49,930 nt of DNA from contig SVUD01000011.1 in assembly GCA_015063445.1 (NCBI GenBank), positions 1-49,930 of the forward strand, read 5' to 3'. This stretch comes from Oscillospiraceae bacterium. Lineage in GTDB: Bacteria; Bacillota_A; Clostridia; Oscillospirales; CAG-272. Both the position numbers and the translations under genes were made by a program. The stretch's first letter is position 1; every line of letters starts with the position of its first letter. This document shows, in pieces, positions 28,801 through 38,558 of the stretch. The notes under the pieces were generated by a model that had not been told where the DNA came from, ran no database searches, and worked only from the letters and a program-made list of their open reading frames with translations.

Positions 28801-31800
28801 TCACACTCTTGAGTGAGGTACAGTTATGGAAAGCGCTCTCTTCGATCACTGTAACGTTTTTGCCGATAGTTAAACTCGTGATATTTTCGTTTTCGTAAAA
28901 CGCCTTTGTGCCTATTTTACGCACGGGGTAGCCATTATAGGTTTCGGGAACTACAATTTCCGTGTCCTTCGACGTTCCTATTGCTGCGAGGATATAGTAT
29001 GAATCACCGCTATTTTCCACAAAGTTATATTCAAATTGAGGCTCCCATTCGGGCCAAACGGTAATATTTCCGTTTTCATCATAGTGCCAGAAGTTGCCCA
29101 CCTCTTCGGGAGCTGTTTCGGTGTAGTAGTAAATAGTCGCAGAGTTGAGCTGCGTATTTTGGCTTCCTATGTTAATGGATGCAAACTGCTCGACGGTTCC
29201 TTGGTAATAAATCGTCGAAAGGTTCGAACAATATTGGAACGCACAATCGCCAATGCGAGTAACACAACCGGGAATGTTGATATTGTAAACTCTGGTTGAT
29301 TTAAATGCATACTCGCCAATATTCTTACAAAGGCTTCCTTCGTCAAACCTTACAAATCCTACCCTTGTATCACAGAACAGATATGCCGGTATCTTAGTTA
29401 CTTTGGGACCGATATTTAAAGTAATAGTCCACGAATTATTAAATGAAGCCGCTCCTGAAAATACTTTGCTGGCAGAGTTCAACGCTGATACCGAAGCTGC
29501 ATTGTAGTTTATTTCAGTAAGTTTTTTACATTCAGCAAAAGCCATATCGCCAATATTAGCGACAGTTGAAGGAATTGTCACACTCGTAAGAGCCGAACAA
29601 CCGTTAAATGCACTTGCTCCAATACTCGTAACACCTTCGGGGATAATTATGCTCTCAAGACTTGTACATTCTCTAAAAGCTGAACCATCGATACGTTTAA
29701 CACTGTTGGGAACGGTCACGCTTGTAAGCTTTGTGCAATATATAAACGCACTGCTCTCAATCACTTCAATCTTTTCATGCATGATTACACTCTCAAGAGC
29801 TATACAACGATAAAACGCCGCATAACTAACAGTTGTGACACCGATTGGAATAGTTATGCTTGTCAAAGATATGCAATTACCAAAAGCATAAGAATTAATT
29901 GCCGTAACTGTATCCGGTATTTTTATATCATCAAGATACTTACAATTGTAAAATGCATACGCTCCAATGCTTTCGCAAGCGGTTTCTTTTGCAAACGTTA
30001 CAGTTTTGATTTTCAATACATCGTTAGTATTGAATAAATGATCAGGTATAACAGTTACATTCTCGCCTATATTTACCACAATTCCTTCGACGTTTGTGCC
30101 GGCACTCAAGAATACTTGTGTATCCGACTTCAATGCGTTCGCTGCTGTTGCATTGAAGTTTATCTCTGCAAGATTTACGCATTTTTTAAACGCACAATAA
30201 CCGATACTTTTTACACCTTTTCCAAGCGTCACACTTGTAAGATTCGTGCACTCGGAAAATGCATACTGTTCAATGTTCGCAACACTGTCAGGAATTATCA
30301 CATTCGTAAGATTTGCGCATCCGTGAAATGCATACTGTGCAATACTCTCAACACTGTCGGCAATTATTAAATTTGCAAGATTCACGCACCCGTAAAATGT
30401 ATTCTGTTGAATAATTTTAACACCATATGGAATTGTTACTTTCGTAAGACTCTTACATCCTGAGAAAGCATAACTTCCGATACTTATCACACTATCCGGA
30501 ATAGTCACACTTGTAAGAGCTGTGCAACCGTTAAATACACTTCCTCCAATACTCGTAACGCTATCAGGAATGGATATGCTTACAAGCATATTACAATTTT
30601 TAAAAGCCGAGTTGCAAATATTCTTAACACTGCCAGGAATAGTAACGCTCGTAATGCTCGAGCGGTTAGAAAACGCCTCTATACCAATCTCACGAACGGG
30701 ATATCCCATATATTTTGAAGGAATAATTATATCGGTGTCAGTAGCAGTCCCCATTCCCGCCACAACGTAATAGGAGTCGCCGCCGTTTTCTACAAATTCA
30801 TATACGAGTCCCTGGCTCTGAGGCTCCCATTCGGGCCAAACGGTAATATTTCCGTTTTCATCGTAGTGCCAGAAGTTGCCTTCACTTTCGGGCGTATCCG
30901 CAGAGTAACAATAAATCTCAGCATTAACGAAATTCTCATTTCCCTGAGCTACGTTAGTCTTCAATTCATCGTACTGCGCTTTTGTTCCTCTGTAATATAC
31001 GTTTTCGAGGCCGTTGCAATATTGGAATGCATCCTTTAATATTTCAGTTACACTTTCCGGGATAACGATACTCTTAAGTGATACGCAGTAGTAGAATGCG
31101 CCTGTACCTATCGTTTTACATACGCTTCCCTCTTCAAACTCTACACTGATTATTTTTGGAGAATGTTCCGAGCTGTAAATATATGGTCCAAACAAATAGT
31201 TGGGGATTTTCTCAACGTTTTTGCCTATAAAGACCTGTATACCCTCTCCATCCTGACCTGCGTAGGAGAAAACGTAGTTGCTTACTCCGCTGATGTATGT
31301 TGCGTTGTAATTAATTCTCGTAAGAGCTCCGCAATGGCTAACCATTTCCGAGCTTAGCTTAGTGACGTTCTTGGGAATGGTGAGTATCTGAAGTCCCGAA
31401 TAGCTGAATGCGGCGTTTGCTATTTCGGTTACGCTATCGGGAATTTTAATCTCAGTAAGAGAGGAGCAGCCCGTAAACATACGGGAAACAATTTTAGTAA
31501 TTCCCTCCTCGAGAGTAACGTCGCAAAGAGCTTTACAGTATTGGAATGCCGAATCTCCGATTTCCGTTACGGTTCCGGGAACGGTGAGCTTAGTAACTCC
31601 CTCGCAGTATCCGAATGCATACTTACCTATCTTAGTTACCGATGCGGGAATATGAATTTCGGTAATATACTTACACCAATAGAATGCCGCTTCGCCTATT
31701 TCGGTAACGGATGTTCCATTGAATTCATAAGAGGTAATCTTCGGTACGTCCGTCGTAATACTGGACATTCCGGGATGCTGCTCTGGCGCAAAGAGATATG

Positions 31801-34800
31801 CGGGAATTCTTTCAACGTTCTCGCCGAATATGAGCTTAACGCCATCGGTCGAAATACCTACCTTGTTAAATACGTAATTGCCTCTGCCAAAGTCTGCAAG
31901 ACTTGGTATATCGTAATATATTTCGGTTACGGCTGTACATCCGGCAAAAGCGCTGTTACCTAACGAAATAATATTTTTGCCAAGATTTATCTTTTCAAGA
32001 GACGTGCAGCTTGCGAACGCCGAAGCGCCTATAGTGTGAACGCCCGCGCCAAAGCTTACACTCTTAAGATTCGCAGCGTAGCGGAAAGCTCCGTCACCGA
32101 TTATTTCGACAAAATCGGGTACAGTAAAGCTTTCATCGGCTTTTGCCGCGCCATATTTTATGAGAGTCTTTTTATCTGCGGAATAGAGGTTTCCGTCAAT
32201 AGATACGTACTCGCCGCCATCCTCCGCAAGATATTCCTCGATACCGGTACAATTGCTGAACGCATTAGAGGCAATCTCGGTAAGACTGTTGGGGTACTTA
32301 ACGCTCTTCAAGGTTTTGCAATAGTAGAACGCATACTCGCCTATCGACGTGCAAAGGCTTCCATCCTCAAAATCAAGACTTATGATGTTTGTTATCTTAT
32401 CATTATTTACCGAAGAGTAAGTAGCAAACATATAAGCGGGGATCGAGGTTACGTTTTTACCTATAATAAGCTTAACGCCTTCGCCCTTTTCACCAAGACC
32501 GTAGAATGCTCTCACATGTGTATCGTACTCGTTTTCAACGTTTGCGTTAAACTTTAGCTCGGTAACGTAAGACGCCTCTCTGAAGGAGCTCCATCCGAGG
32601 TAGGTCACGAATTCCGGAATAGTAAGAGAAGTTCCTTTGAAGGCTCCCGCAAACGCATAGTTTCCTATATGGGAGCAAGACGTACTCTCAAATATTAAGT
32701 TTGTAATTTTTACTTCTCTGTTGCCTTGCATCATGTATGCGGGAATTCTTGTTACGCTCTTTCCTATAACAAAGGTTATTCCCTCCTTGGCGCCTTGACC
32801 TAAGTAATTGAATCTATAGGTTGTGGTATACTCAAAATCTTCAATCGCCGTAATACCGTAATAGAAGTAGCTTACGTTCATGCATCCTGCAAAAGCATAC
32901 TCGCCAATTTCACGGCATACGCTTCCGTCTTCTATAATGATGCTCGTTATGTTGTTATATGCGGTATAAGCATTATTACTGTACGGCTTGTATCCGAACA
33001 TATAAGCTGGGATTCTCAAAACGTTTTTGCCGATAGTCAGCTTAACTCCGGGGCCGTTGTTACCTGCCTGAGAAAAGACTCCGCTATTAGACGTGTAATT
33101 TTCTATTGAGGGAGCAAAGTAGTTAATTTCGGTAAGAGCCGTACAACCAACAAAGGCAGACTCTCCTATATACGTAATCGTCTCATGAATAGTAATCTTT
33201 TCAAGAGCTGTAAGATATGCGAACGCATATTTTTCAATGCGTGTACAAGCCGTATTTTCCTCGAATTCTATGCCGATGACGTTAGCAAACTTTTCGGGGT
33301 AATAGACAGTTGCGGGACAAACAAGATATGCGGGGATCTTCTTTACATCCTTGTTGATAACAAAGCGTACTCCCTCTCCCTTAGCTCCTGCAGCCGCAAA
33401 CACACCGTTACCGCTTGCAAAATCATCCATTTCAACCGCCGCAAAGTATACGTAGTTAAGATGAACAAGATACGCGAATGCACTATCGCCTATAGTTTTA
33501 CACTGTGAGCCGTCCTCAAAAACAATTGAGGTTACGTTCGGCGAGCCCAAAAGCTCTTTTTCCGTAGGTGAGTAAACCGACGCCTGCGCAAAGAGATTTG
33601 CGGGTATTACGGTTACGTCACGGCTTACCGTGAAGGTAATTCCGTTACTATTCTTTCCTGCGTTTGTAAAGATGAAATTATTGCTTGTAAGACCTGTTAA
33701 ATTCGAAGCCTCAAAATAGATTTCCGTAAGGCTTACGCAGTCATAAAAGGCGTATTTGCTAAGAGTTGTTAGATTTTTGGGCAGATTTATATAGCTTAAG
33801 GACGTACAGCCTTCAAATGCGCGCTCACCGATAAGGGTAAGAGAATCGGGGAAGGATGCTCTTTCGAGAGATACCGCTCCGGTGAATGCGTACGTGGAAA
33901 TTTCCTTAAGAGTTGAGGGGAAGGTTATATTTTCAAGATACTTATTTCCATAGAAGGCATAAGAAGAAATTACCTCAACGCCCTCGGGAATTACAAGGCT
34001 TTTATCCATTTTAGAAGCCGGGTAATAAACGAGTGATTTTCCGTCTGCCGAGTAGATAACTCCGTTTATAATCTTGAAGCCGCAGCCCTCGTCGGCGGTT
34101 ATATCACCAAGCGAGCTCATTCCGTAGAATGCCATATCGCCTATCGTCTGAAGAGCGCCGCCAAGAGCGAGACTTACTAGAGACGAGCAATTGTAGAACG
34201 CTTTTGCGCCTATCTCGGTTACAGCGTTTGACATTTTTATAACGCTGAGCGCCGTACAGCCCTCAAATACGCTTTCGGGAAGAACGGTTATCGAATCGCC
34301 GAGAGTTATTTTCTCAATCATCGTACAGTTCATAAACGAACCGTAGTGCAAGCTTCCTCCGCGTACCGTAACCTCTTTAAGAGCCGCGGGAATACGGAAG
34401 GTTTCCGTCCATTTTCCGCCGTTGGCGACATAATGATACTGCTTAACGGTTACGTATCCCTCAGTCGAGGAATTATTAGAGCCGAATATACATCCAAAGA
34501 GAGTGAGATTGCTTAGGCTTGCGTCAATAGCGCCTCCAACGAACGGAAGATTTACCTTTTCAAGTCCTACGCATCCGCTGAACGCATTCTTTCCAATACT
34601 CTTAACAGAATCGGGAACGTATATTTCCTTAAGCATTGAGCATCCGCTGAATGCGCTCACTCCTATCGTTTCAACCGTTTCGGGAATGACGAATTCGGTG
34701 ATTTTATCGCACACCGCAAATGCGGAATCTCCAATTGATTTACAAACGCTTCCGTTTTCAAACGTTATGGATGCTATGTTATGGTAAGAGGTATTATAGC

Positions 34801-37747
34801 TTATATACACGCAGAAGAGGTAGCTCGGAATAGACTCAACGTTTGCGCCGATATAAACCTTAGTGCCGTCTGTTGATTTACCCATTCCCATAAACGGACG
34901 TGTTCCGTTACTTGATGCTACAACAGTTTCAGCGGCAGTTGCGTTGAAGTAAAGCTCCTCCATTGCCGTTGTATTGTAGAATGAAAGCGAGCCTATAGTC
35001 TTTACGCCCTTACCGATAACAACGGTTTTTAAAGCCGTACAATTCTGGAAGGCTCTTTCACCGATCTCGATAACGCTATCCGGAATTTCAACGTAAACTA
35101 TATCTTTGTTATTGTAAAACGCGCTTGCGCCGATGACAGTCACGGGAATTCCCGCAATATTATCGGGAATTATAAGCTCGGTCGCACTGCTTTCTCCAAT
35201 TGAAGTGAGCGTGTAATAAGTTTTATCCGCGCTGAGCGTGTATTCCATACCGTCGGTGAAGTTTTTGTTACAGTTTTTACAAACGCCGTTTTGAAAATCG
35301 TGTCCCGTAGCGGCGACAATCTGAGATTTATATCTTGTGGGATCGTTCTTAGCGTAGCAGCGCAAAATACCGCTTTCGGTACAGGTCGCTTCTCTGTATA
35401 CTACCCACTCGTCATCCCATACAACAGGGTCGGAGCCAACGTATTCCCACTCGCCCTTAGCGTATACCTGCTCGTAGATCGTCTCTTCGATACCAAGCCA
35501 GAATTCATCCCAATTTTCGGGAATCTTGTCAAAGGTAAGGAAAATTGAAATGCTCTTGCATCCGCCGAACGCACCCTTACCTACGTAAGACATACCCTCG
35601 GGCATTACGATAACGGTGATGTTTACGCACATATAGAAAGCGTTGCTTCCGATATACGTTACGTTATTTCCAAGAGTTACGTCCTTAGCGCTCGTACAAT
35701 CCTCGAATGCGGAATCGCCTATCTTAGTAACACCGTTACCAACCTTGATGGTTTCCGCTGACGAGCATCCCTTGAACGAATTGTTTCCTATTTCTCTTAC
35801 GCTGCCGGGAATTATGATTACAGTTATCTTTATACAGAGGTAGAACGAGCTGTCTCCGATAAAGGTTACGTTATTTCCGAGCGTAAGGTCGGTAGCCGAA
35901 GAGCAGCCCGAGAATGCCGAGTCGCCGATTTTGGTTACGCCGTTGCCGACGGTAATCGTGGTTGCCGCCGAGCAGCCCTCGAATGCGGAATTGCCTATCT
36001 CGGTTACGCTGTCGGGGATTATAATTATAGTGATATTAATGCAAAGGTAGAATGAATTAGCGCCGATATACGTAACGCTGTTTCCGAGCGTAAGGTCGGT
36101 AGCCGAGGAGCAGCCCGAGAATGCCGAGTCACCGATTTTGGTTACGCCGTTACCGACGGTAATCGTGGTTGCCGCCGAGCAACCCTCGAATGCGGAATTG
36201 CCTATCTCGGTTACACTATCGGGAATTATAATTACAGTGATATTGACGCAAAGGTAGAATGAATTAGCGCCGATATACGTAACGTTATTTCCGAGCGTAA
36301 GGTCGGTAGCCGAAGAACAGCCCGAGAATGCCGAGTCACCGATTTTGGTTACGCCGTTACCGACGGTAATCGTGGTTGCCGCCGAGCAGCCCTCGAACGC
36401 GGACTTGCCTATCTCGGTTACGCTATCGGGAATTATAATTACAGTGATATTGACGCAAAGATAGAATGAATTAGCGCCGATATACGTAACGTTGTTTCCG
36501 AGCGTAAGGTCGGTAGCAGCCGAGCAACCCGAGAATGCCGAGTCGCCGATTTTGGTTACGCCGTTGCCGACGGTAATCGTGGTTGCCGACGAGCAGCCCT
36601 CGAACGCGGAATTGCCTATCTCGGTTACGCTGTCGGGGATTATAATTACAGTGATATTGACGCAAAGGTAGAATGAATTAGCGCCGATATATGTAACGTT
36701 GTTTCCGAGAGTAAGCGTTGCTGCGGCAGAGCATTCCGAGAACGCTGAGTCGCCTATCGTAAGTACGCTATCTGCTATTTCGATTTTGGTTGCGCTCTTA
36801 CAACCCTCGAATGCCGATTTACCGATCTCGGTTACACCTTCGGGAATTATTATCACCGTGATGCTGATACACATATAGAAGGCTTTTTCGCCGATAAGCT
36901 TAAGGCCGTTTGCGGTAAAGCTTACAAGCGATGAGCAGCCCGCAAAAGCATTGTCGGCAATTATTTCTACCGTATCGGGAAGAGTTATAGAGATAAGGTC
37001 GGCGCGATTTTCAAAAACACCGCTTCCTATTTTATATACGTCACATCCGCCGAGCTTCTCGGGGATTACAATATGAGATGCCGTACTGTTGCATGCGGTA
37101 AGCTCTGCCTTGCCGTCCGTTATAACGTATTCGAAGGCCTCATCAAGAGCCGTCCACTTTGCGTAAAGCTTAATACTGCTTGAAGCGAAAACCTCGGGAG
37201 TGAGCGTGATAACCTTGGTCGAATAATTCTCGTCAAGATACCATCCGTCGAAGATAAATCCTTCCTTCTCCATAGGTAAAAGCTCTACCTCACCCATAGT
37301 AACGTCATATTCCAGACGGTTTGAATGAGTAACTCCGTCTATAACGACGTTGTATTCGAGCGAATACACGTTAAGGGTCCATTTTGCGACAAGAGTCATA
37401 TCCGAGGATACCTTGCCCGTTTCAACGTCCCATTTTACGCCGTTGCAATACCAACCGTCAAACGTATATCCGGGATAAACGGGCGCTTCGATATTAACTA
37501 TGCCGCCCTCCTCAAATGATATGGTTTCACTTGACGTACCGTTGGCAAAATCAAAGACAACGTTGTACTTTTTCGTTTCAGAGCCGCCGTTCTGATTGCC
37601 TCCGTTGTTCTGACCGTCACCGTCAGACGTGCTCTGATCGTCGTTTCCCTTAACGATACCGAACTTTTCAAGCAGCTTGCAGCTCGAAAGACTAAGAACC
37701 GACACCGTAATGAAAACAAGCATCAATAAAGAAATAACTCTTTTCAT
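25808..37747 (-). CDS. Giant BspA-like leucine-rich-repeat lipoprotein (3979 aa)
   Basis: Starts with a lipoprotein signal peptide (MKRVISLLMLVF ... LSLSSC), with the modified Cys at 23, so it is anchored to the outer face of the membrane. A Gly/Asn/Gln linker (about 35-60) and two Flg_new-type repeats (about 62-202, ending VAKW and YAKW) follow. Nearly all the rest is LRR_5/BspA units. Residues about 340-640 hold near-identical 69-residue units (207 bp). The C-terminal part has four modules separated by the phrase NFWHYDENGNITVWPE, each opening with a YYVV.GIGT ... GYPVREIG stretch. Inserts such as GVKLIFGENVERIPAYLF recur about ten times. No LPXTG or dockerin is seen. The ATG at 37747 is chosen for AAAGGAG before it. 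Adhesion or ligand binding is inferred from the family. Confidence 0.9.
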   Translation of the reverse strand: MKRVISLLMLVFITVSVLSLSSCKLLEKFGIVKGNDDQSTSDGDGQNNGGNQNGGSETKKYNVVFDFANGTSSETISFEEGGIVNIEAPVYPGYTFDGWYCNGVKWDVETGKVSSDMTLVAKWTLNVYSLEYNVVIDGVTHSNRLEYDVTMGEVELLPMEKEGFIFDGWYLDENYSTKVITLTPEVFASSSIKLYAKWTALDEAFEYVITDGKAELTACNSTASHIVIPEKLGGCDVYKIGSGVFENRADLISITLPDTVEIIADNAFAGCSSLVSFTANGLKLIGEKAFYMCISITVIIIPEGVTEIGKSAFEGCKSATKIEIADSVLTIGDSAFSECSAAATLTLGNNVTYIGANSFYLCVNITVIIIPDSVTEIGNSAFEGCSSATTITVGNGVTKIGDSAFSGCSAATDLTLGNNVTYIGANSFYLCVNITVIIIPDSVTEIGKSAFEGCSAATTITVGNGVTKIGDSAFSGCSSATDLTLGNNVTYIGANSFYLCVNITVIIIPDSVTEIGNSAFEGCSAATTITVGNGVTKIGDSAFSGCSSATDLTLGNSVTYIGANSFYLCINITIIIIPDSVTEIGNSAFEGCSAATTITVGNGVTKIGDSAFSGCSSATDLTLGNNVTFIGDSSFYLCIKITVIIIPGSVREIGNNSFKGCSSAETIKVGNGVTKIGDSAFEDCTSAKDVTLGNNVTYIGSNAFYMCVNITVIVMPEGMSYVGKGAFGGCKSISIFLTFDKIPENWDEFWLGIEETIYEQVYAKGEWEYVGSDPVVWDDEWVVYREATCTESGILRCYAKNDPTRYKSQIVAATGHDFQNGVCKNCNKNFTDGMEYTLSADKTYYTLTSIGESSATELIIPDNIAGIPVTVIGASAFYNNKDIVYVEIPDSVIEIGERAFQNCTALKTVVIGKGVKTIGSLSFYNTTAMEELYFNATAAETVVASSNGTRPFMGMGKSTDGTKVYIGANVESIPSYLFCVYISYNTSYHNIASITFENGSVCKSIGDSAFAVCDKITEFVIPETVETIGVSAFSGCSMLKEIYVPDSVKSIGKNAFSGCVGLEKVNLPFVGGAIDASLSNLTLFGCIFGSNNSSTEGYVTVKQYHYVANGGKWTETFRIPAALKEVTVRGGSLHYGSFMNCTMIEKITLGDSITVLPESVFEGCTALSVIKMSNAVTEIGAKAFYNCSSLVSLALGGALQTIGDMAFYGMSSLGDITADEGCGFKIINGVIYSADGKSLVYYPASKMDKSLVIPEGVEVISSYAFYGNKYLENITFPSTLKEISTYAFTGAVSLERASFPDSLTLIGERAFEGCTSLSYINLPKNLTTLSKYAFYDCVSLTEIYFEASNLTGLTSNNFIFTNAGKNSNGITFTVSRDVTVIPANLFAQASVYSPTEKELLGSPNVTSIVFEDGSQCKTIGDSAFAYLVHLNYVYFAAVEMDDFASGNGVFAAAGAKGEGVRFVINKDVKKIPAYLVCPATVYYPEKFANVIGIEFEENTACTRIEKYAFAYLTALEKITIHETITYIGESAFVGCTALTEINYFAPSIENYTSNSGVFSQAGNNGPGVKLTIGKNVLRIPAYMFGYKPYSNNAYTAYNNITSIIIEDGSVCREIGEYAFAGCMNVSYFYYGITAIEDFEYTTTYRFNYLGQGAKEGITFVIGKSVTRIPAYMMQGNREVKITNLIFESTSCSHIGNYAFAGAFKGTSLTIPEFVTYLGWSSFREASYVTELKFNANVENEYDTHVRAFYGLGEKGEGVKLIIGKNVTSIPAYMFATYSSVNNDKITNIISLDFEDGSLCTSIGEYAFYYCKTLKSVKYPNSLTEIASNAFSNCTGIEEYLAEDGGEYVSIDGNLYSADKKTLIKYGAAKADESFTVPDFVEIIGDGAFRYAANLKSVSFGAGVHTIGASAFASCTSLEKINLGKNIISLGNSAFAGCTAVTEIYYDIPSLADFGRGNYVFNKVGISTDGVKLIFGENVERIPAYLFAPEQHPGMSSITTDVPKITSYEFNGTSVTEIGEAAFYWCKYITEIHIPASVTKIGKYAFGYCEGVTKLTVPGTVTEIGDSAFQYCKALCDVTLEEGITKIVSRMFTGCSSLTEIKIPDSVTEIANAAFSYSGLQILTIPKNVTKLSSEMVSHCGALTRINYNATYISGVSNYVFSYAGQDGEGIQVFIGKNVEKIPNYLFGPYIYSSEHSPKIISVEFEEGSVCKTIGTGAFYYCVSLKSIVIPESVTEILKDAFQYCNGLENVYYRGTKAQYDELKTNVAQGNENFVNAEIYCYSADTPESEGNFWHYDENGNITVWPEWEPQSQGLVYEFVENGGDSYYVVAGMGTATDTDIIIPSKYMGYPVREIGIEAFSNRSSITSVTIPGSVKNICNSAFKNCNMLVSISIPDSVTSIGGSVFNGCTALTSVTIPDSVISIGSYAFSGCKSLTKVTIPYGVKIIQQNTFYGCVNLANLIIADSVESIAQYAFHGCANLTNVIIPDSVANIEQYAFSECTNLTSVTLGKGVKSIGYCAFKKCVNLAEINFNATAANALKSDTQVFLSAGTNVEGIVVNIGENVTVIPDHLFNTNDVLKIKTVTFAKETACESIGAYAFYNCKYLDDIKIPDTVTAINSYAFGNCISLTSITIPIGVTTVSYAAFYRCIALESVIMHEKIEVIESSAFIYCTKLTSVTVPNSVKRIDGSAFRECTSLESIIIPEGVTSIGASAFNGCSALTSVTIPSTVANIGDMAFAECKKLTEINYNAASVSALNSASKVFSGAASFNNSWTITLNIGPKVTKIPAYLFCDTRVGFVRFDEGSLCKNIGEYAFKSTRVYNINIPGCVTRIGDCAFQYCSNLSTIYYQGTVEQFASINIGSQNTQLNSATIYYYTETAPEEVGNFWHYDENGNITVWPEWEPQFEYNFVENSGDSYYILAAIGTSKDTEIVVPETYNGYPVRKIGTKAFYENENITSLTIGKNVTVIEESAFHNCTSLKSVTFGDGVVNIVGYAFYNCSALETLVIGSSVKEIGGYAFSECAALTSVTIPNSVTMIDFGAFSDCISLTSVTIPDSVTVFGASAFNGCTALTDVTIGKGLEQLDMYFFYECESLKTVTIPEGIKTIGYSAFGECSSLLEVIIPSSVTSINNEAFWNCRALSSIYYSGSSAQFADVYVGDDNTYFYEATLYYYSETEPDSEGNFWHYDENGNITVWPEYQPPVLSYELVENGTDSYYVVKGIGTYNDTNVIIPETYEGYPVREIGERAFYGITSITSVVIPDSITNIGTYAFCRCTALESVTLGDGITAISEGAFYTCTALTSVNMPNSIVSIDMYSFFNCKVMTNVIIPDSVTSIGDYAFAECYALASIIIPDGVTSIGTRAFESCFAATSLTIGSSVKTIGDLAFYYCSGLTEINFNAVALNAVASYGEVFSYAGSNGKGMTLNVGEAVTNIPAYLFCTDSYGRIKDIVFAEGGICESIGAFAFSQCIPLASVIIPDSIISIGSGAFDSCTRLTSVTIGNNVTSIPSSAFSDCTSLTSVTVGNNVTSIGSSAFSNCTSLTSITMGSSVTKIGEFAFYRCTSLTSIIIPNGVTNIAYCAFGGCTNLESLTIPASVTYIGNDTFSSCSKLANVYYSGTEAEWAAIFIGTNNTALTNATFYIYSAVEPEVVGNFWHYDENGNVTVWPEWEPPHLEYVFEENGGDSYYVVKGIGTYEDTDVIIFESYNGYPVRKIADNAFSCCSNLTSIYIPDSVVTIGTSAFESCWGLKNVKIGNGVTTIGAYAFYWCLGLNSVVIPDGVTIIGSYAFDNCNKLVSVTIPDSIEIIGSYAFRSCKSLTSVSIGKNVTTVGDSAFYACTNLTEINFNAVAMSSLGYTNKVFYNAGKDGTGITVNVGNEVTVIPSNLFYMSDSTYAPKIITVNFTKDSVCESIGGEAFYRCSSLESVVLAESIKSVSSCAFYNCTNLKNVYYFGSEEAWSAIEVSMSNDPLTNATITYSYKAD
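35830..36720 (-). repeat. Near-identical 207-bp tandem repeats inside the LRR lipoprotein
   Basis: The phrase GCCGTTNCCGACGGTAATCG lies at 35939, 36146, 36353 and 36560, exactly 207 bp apart, and neighbouring sequence is almost unchanged between copies. Each unit codes for 69 residues (three LRR_5 repeats). Nucleotide-level identity well above that of the other LRRs suggests recent duplication or ongoing gene conversion. Confidence 0.9.
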
Positions 37748-37798
37748 ACTTTTTCTCCTTTTGCATTTAAGCATTGTTAAAATATGTGCTTAAAAGCA

Positions 37799-37827
37799 AT
37801 TATAACACAATGTGTAAAATATTTCAA
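37799..37827 (-). promoter_or_regulatory. Promoter of the LRR lipoprotein gene
   Basis: TTGAAA (37822-37827), 17-bp spacer, TATAAT (37799-37804) on the minus strand, 52 bp before the start codon. Confidence 0.75.
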
Positions 37828-37908
37828 GATTTTAAAATAAAATTATCGCATAAAATTACGAGCGCCCGTGCGAAATAGTTTAAGCCTGCTTTATTTTCAC
37901 CTGACATC

Positions 37909-37937
37909 TTGAAAAAGCGTGTCAAATATGATAAACT
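37909..37937 (+). promoter_or_regulatory. Promoter of the two plus-strand membrane genes
   Basis: TTGAAA (37909-37914), 17-bp spacer, TAAACT (37932-37937), about 27 bp before the GTG start at 37964. It is divergent from the LRR lipoprotein promoter. Confidence 0.5.
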
Positions 37938-37963
37938 ATAGAAAAGCTTGAAAGGGGGATATC

Positions 37964-38557
37964 GTGGTGAAGCATTTAAAAAATTCAATGAGACTGTTTC
38001 TTTGGATGCTTTTCGGCTCTTTGGTCGGAATAGCCGTATCAACCGCAGTATCAGAGCTTTATCGCTTCTTAGACGAGCTTTTGCCAAAGAACGCCCTATC
38101 TTATGACATAGCCTCGGGAGATAAATTTTTTGACAGTCTATATACGTCGCTTTGGTTGATATCTCTTTTTATAACGCTCTTTATAAGCGTTTATTTATCC
38201 TTAAGATATGACAATTCAAAATTCGAATTCATCATAACAAAGACCGAAGGATTATATAAAATACCCGAGGTTTTGCCAACTTATATTAGCAATTATGCCG
38301 TTTCGGATATATGTTCATCAATAATAAACGGCATAATTTATACCGTTCCATTCTTTTTCATTCCAATGCCTTTTATCAAAAACGAATCGTTTTTGGCAAA
38401 GCTTTCTGAGCCTTACAAAATGATGAGCGAGTGCTTCGGTTACGTTCTCTCGCCGATTTTGATGATTATTATGCTTTCTCTTTGTTACGCAGCCTCCGTC
38501 CTTTTGGCGCTGAAATATTACAGAGCCAGATGGTTCTCGGCTTTTTCGGAGGTGTAA
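37964..38557 (+). CDS. Membrane protein, unknown (197 aa)
   Basis: A 197-residue protein with about four hydrophobic spans: near 10-30 (LFLWMLFGSLVGIAVSTAV), 62-82 (SLWLISLFITLFISVYLSL), 115-136 and 160-182. It starts at GTG, with AAAGGGGG just upstream; a second GTG follows immediately and is also possible. It is directly followed, one base on, by another membrane-anchored gene, so the two probably act together. I recognise no family, and no catalytic or binding motif is seen. Confidence 0.7.
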   Translation: MVKHLKNSMRLFLWMLFGSLVGIAVSTAVSELYRFLDELLPKNALSYDIASGDKFFDSLYTSLWLISLFITLFISVYLSLRYDNSKFEFIITKTEGLYKIPEVLPTYISNYAVSDICSSIINGIIYTVPFFFIPMPFIKNESFLAKLSEPYKMMSECFGYVLSPILMIIMLSLCYAASVLLALKYYRARWFSAFSEV

Positions 38558-38558
38558 T

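Noticed and set aside
26735..37519. Many plus-strand open frames of 60-170 codons
   Set aside because: They are shadows of the strongly periodic LRR coding sequence on the opposite strand and lack start signals.
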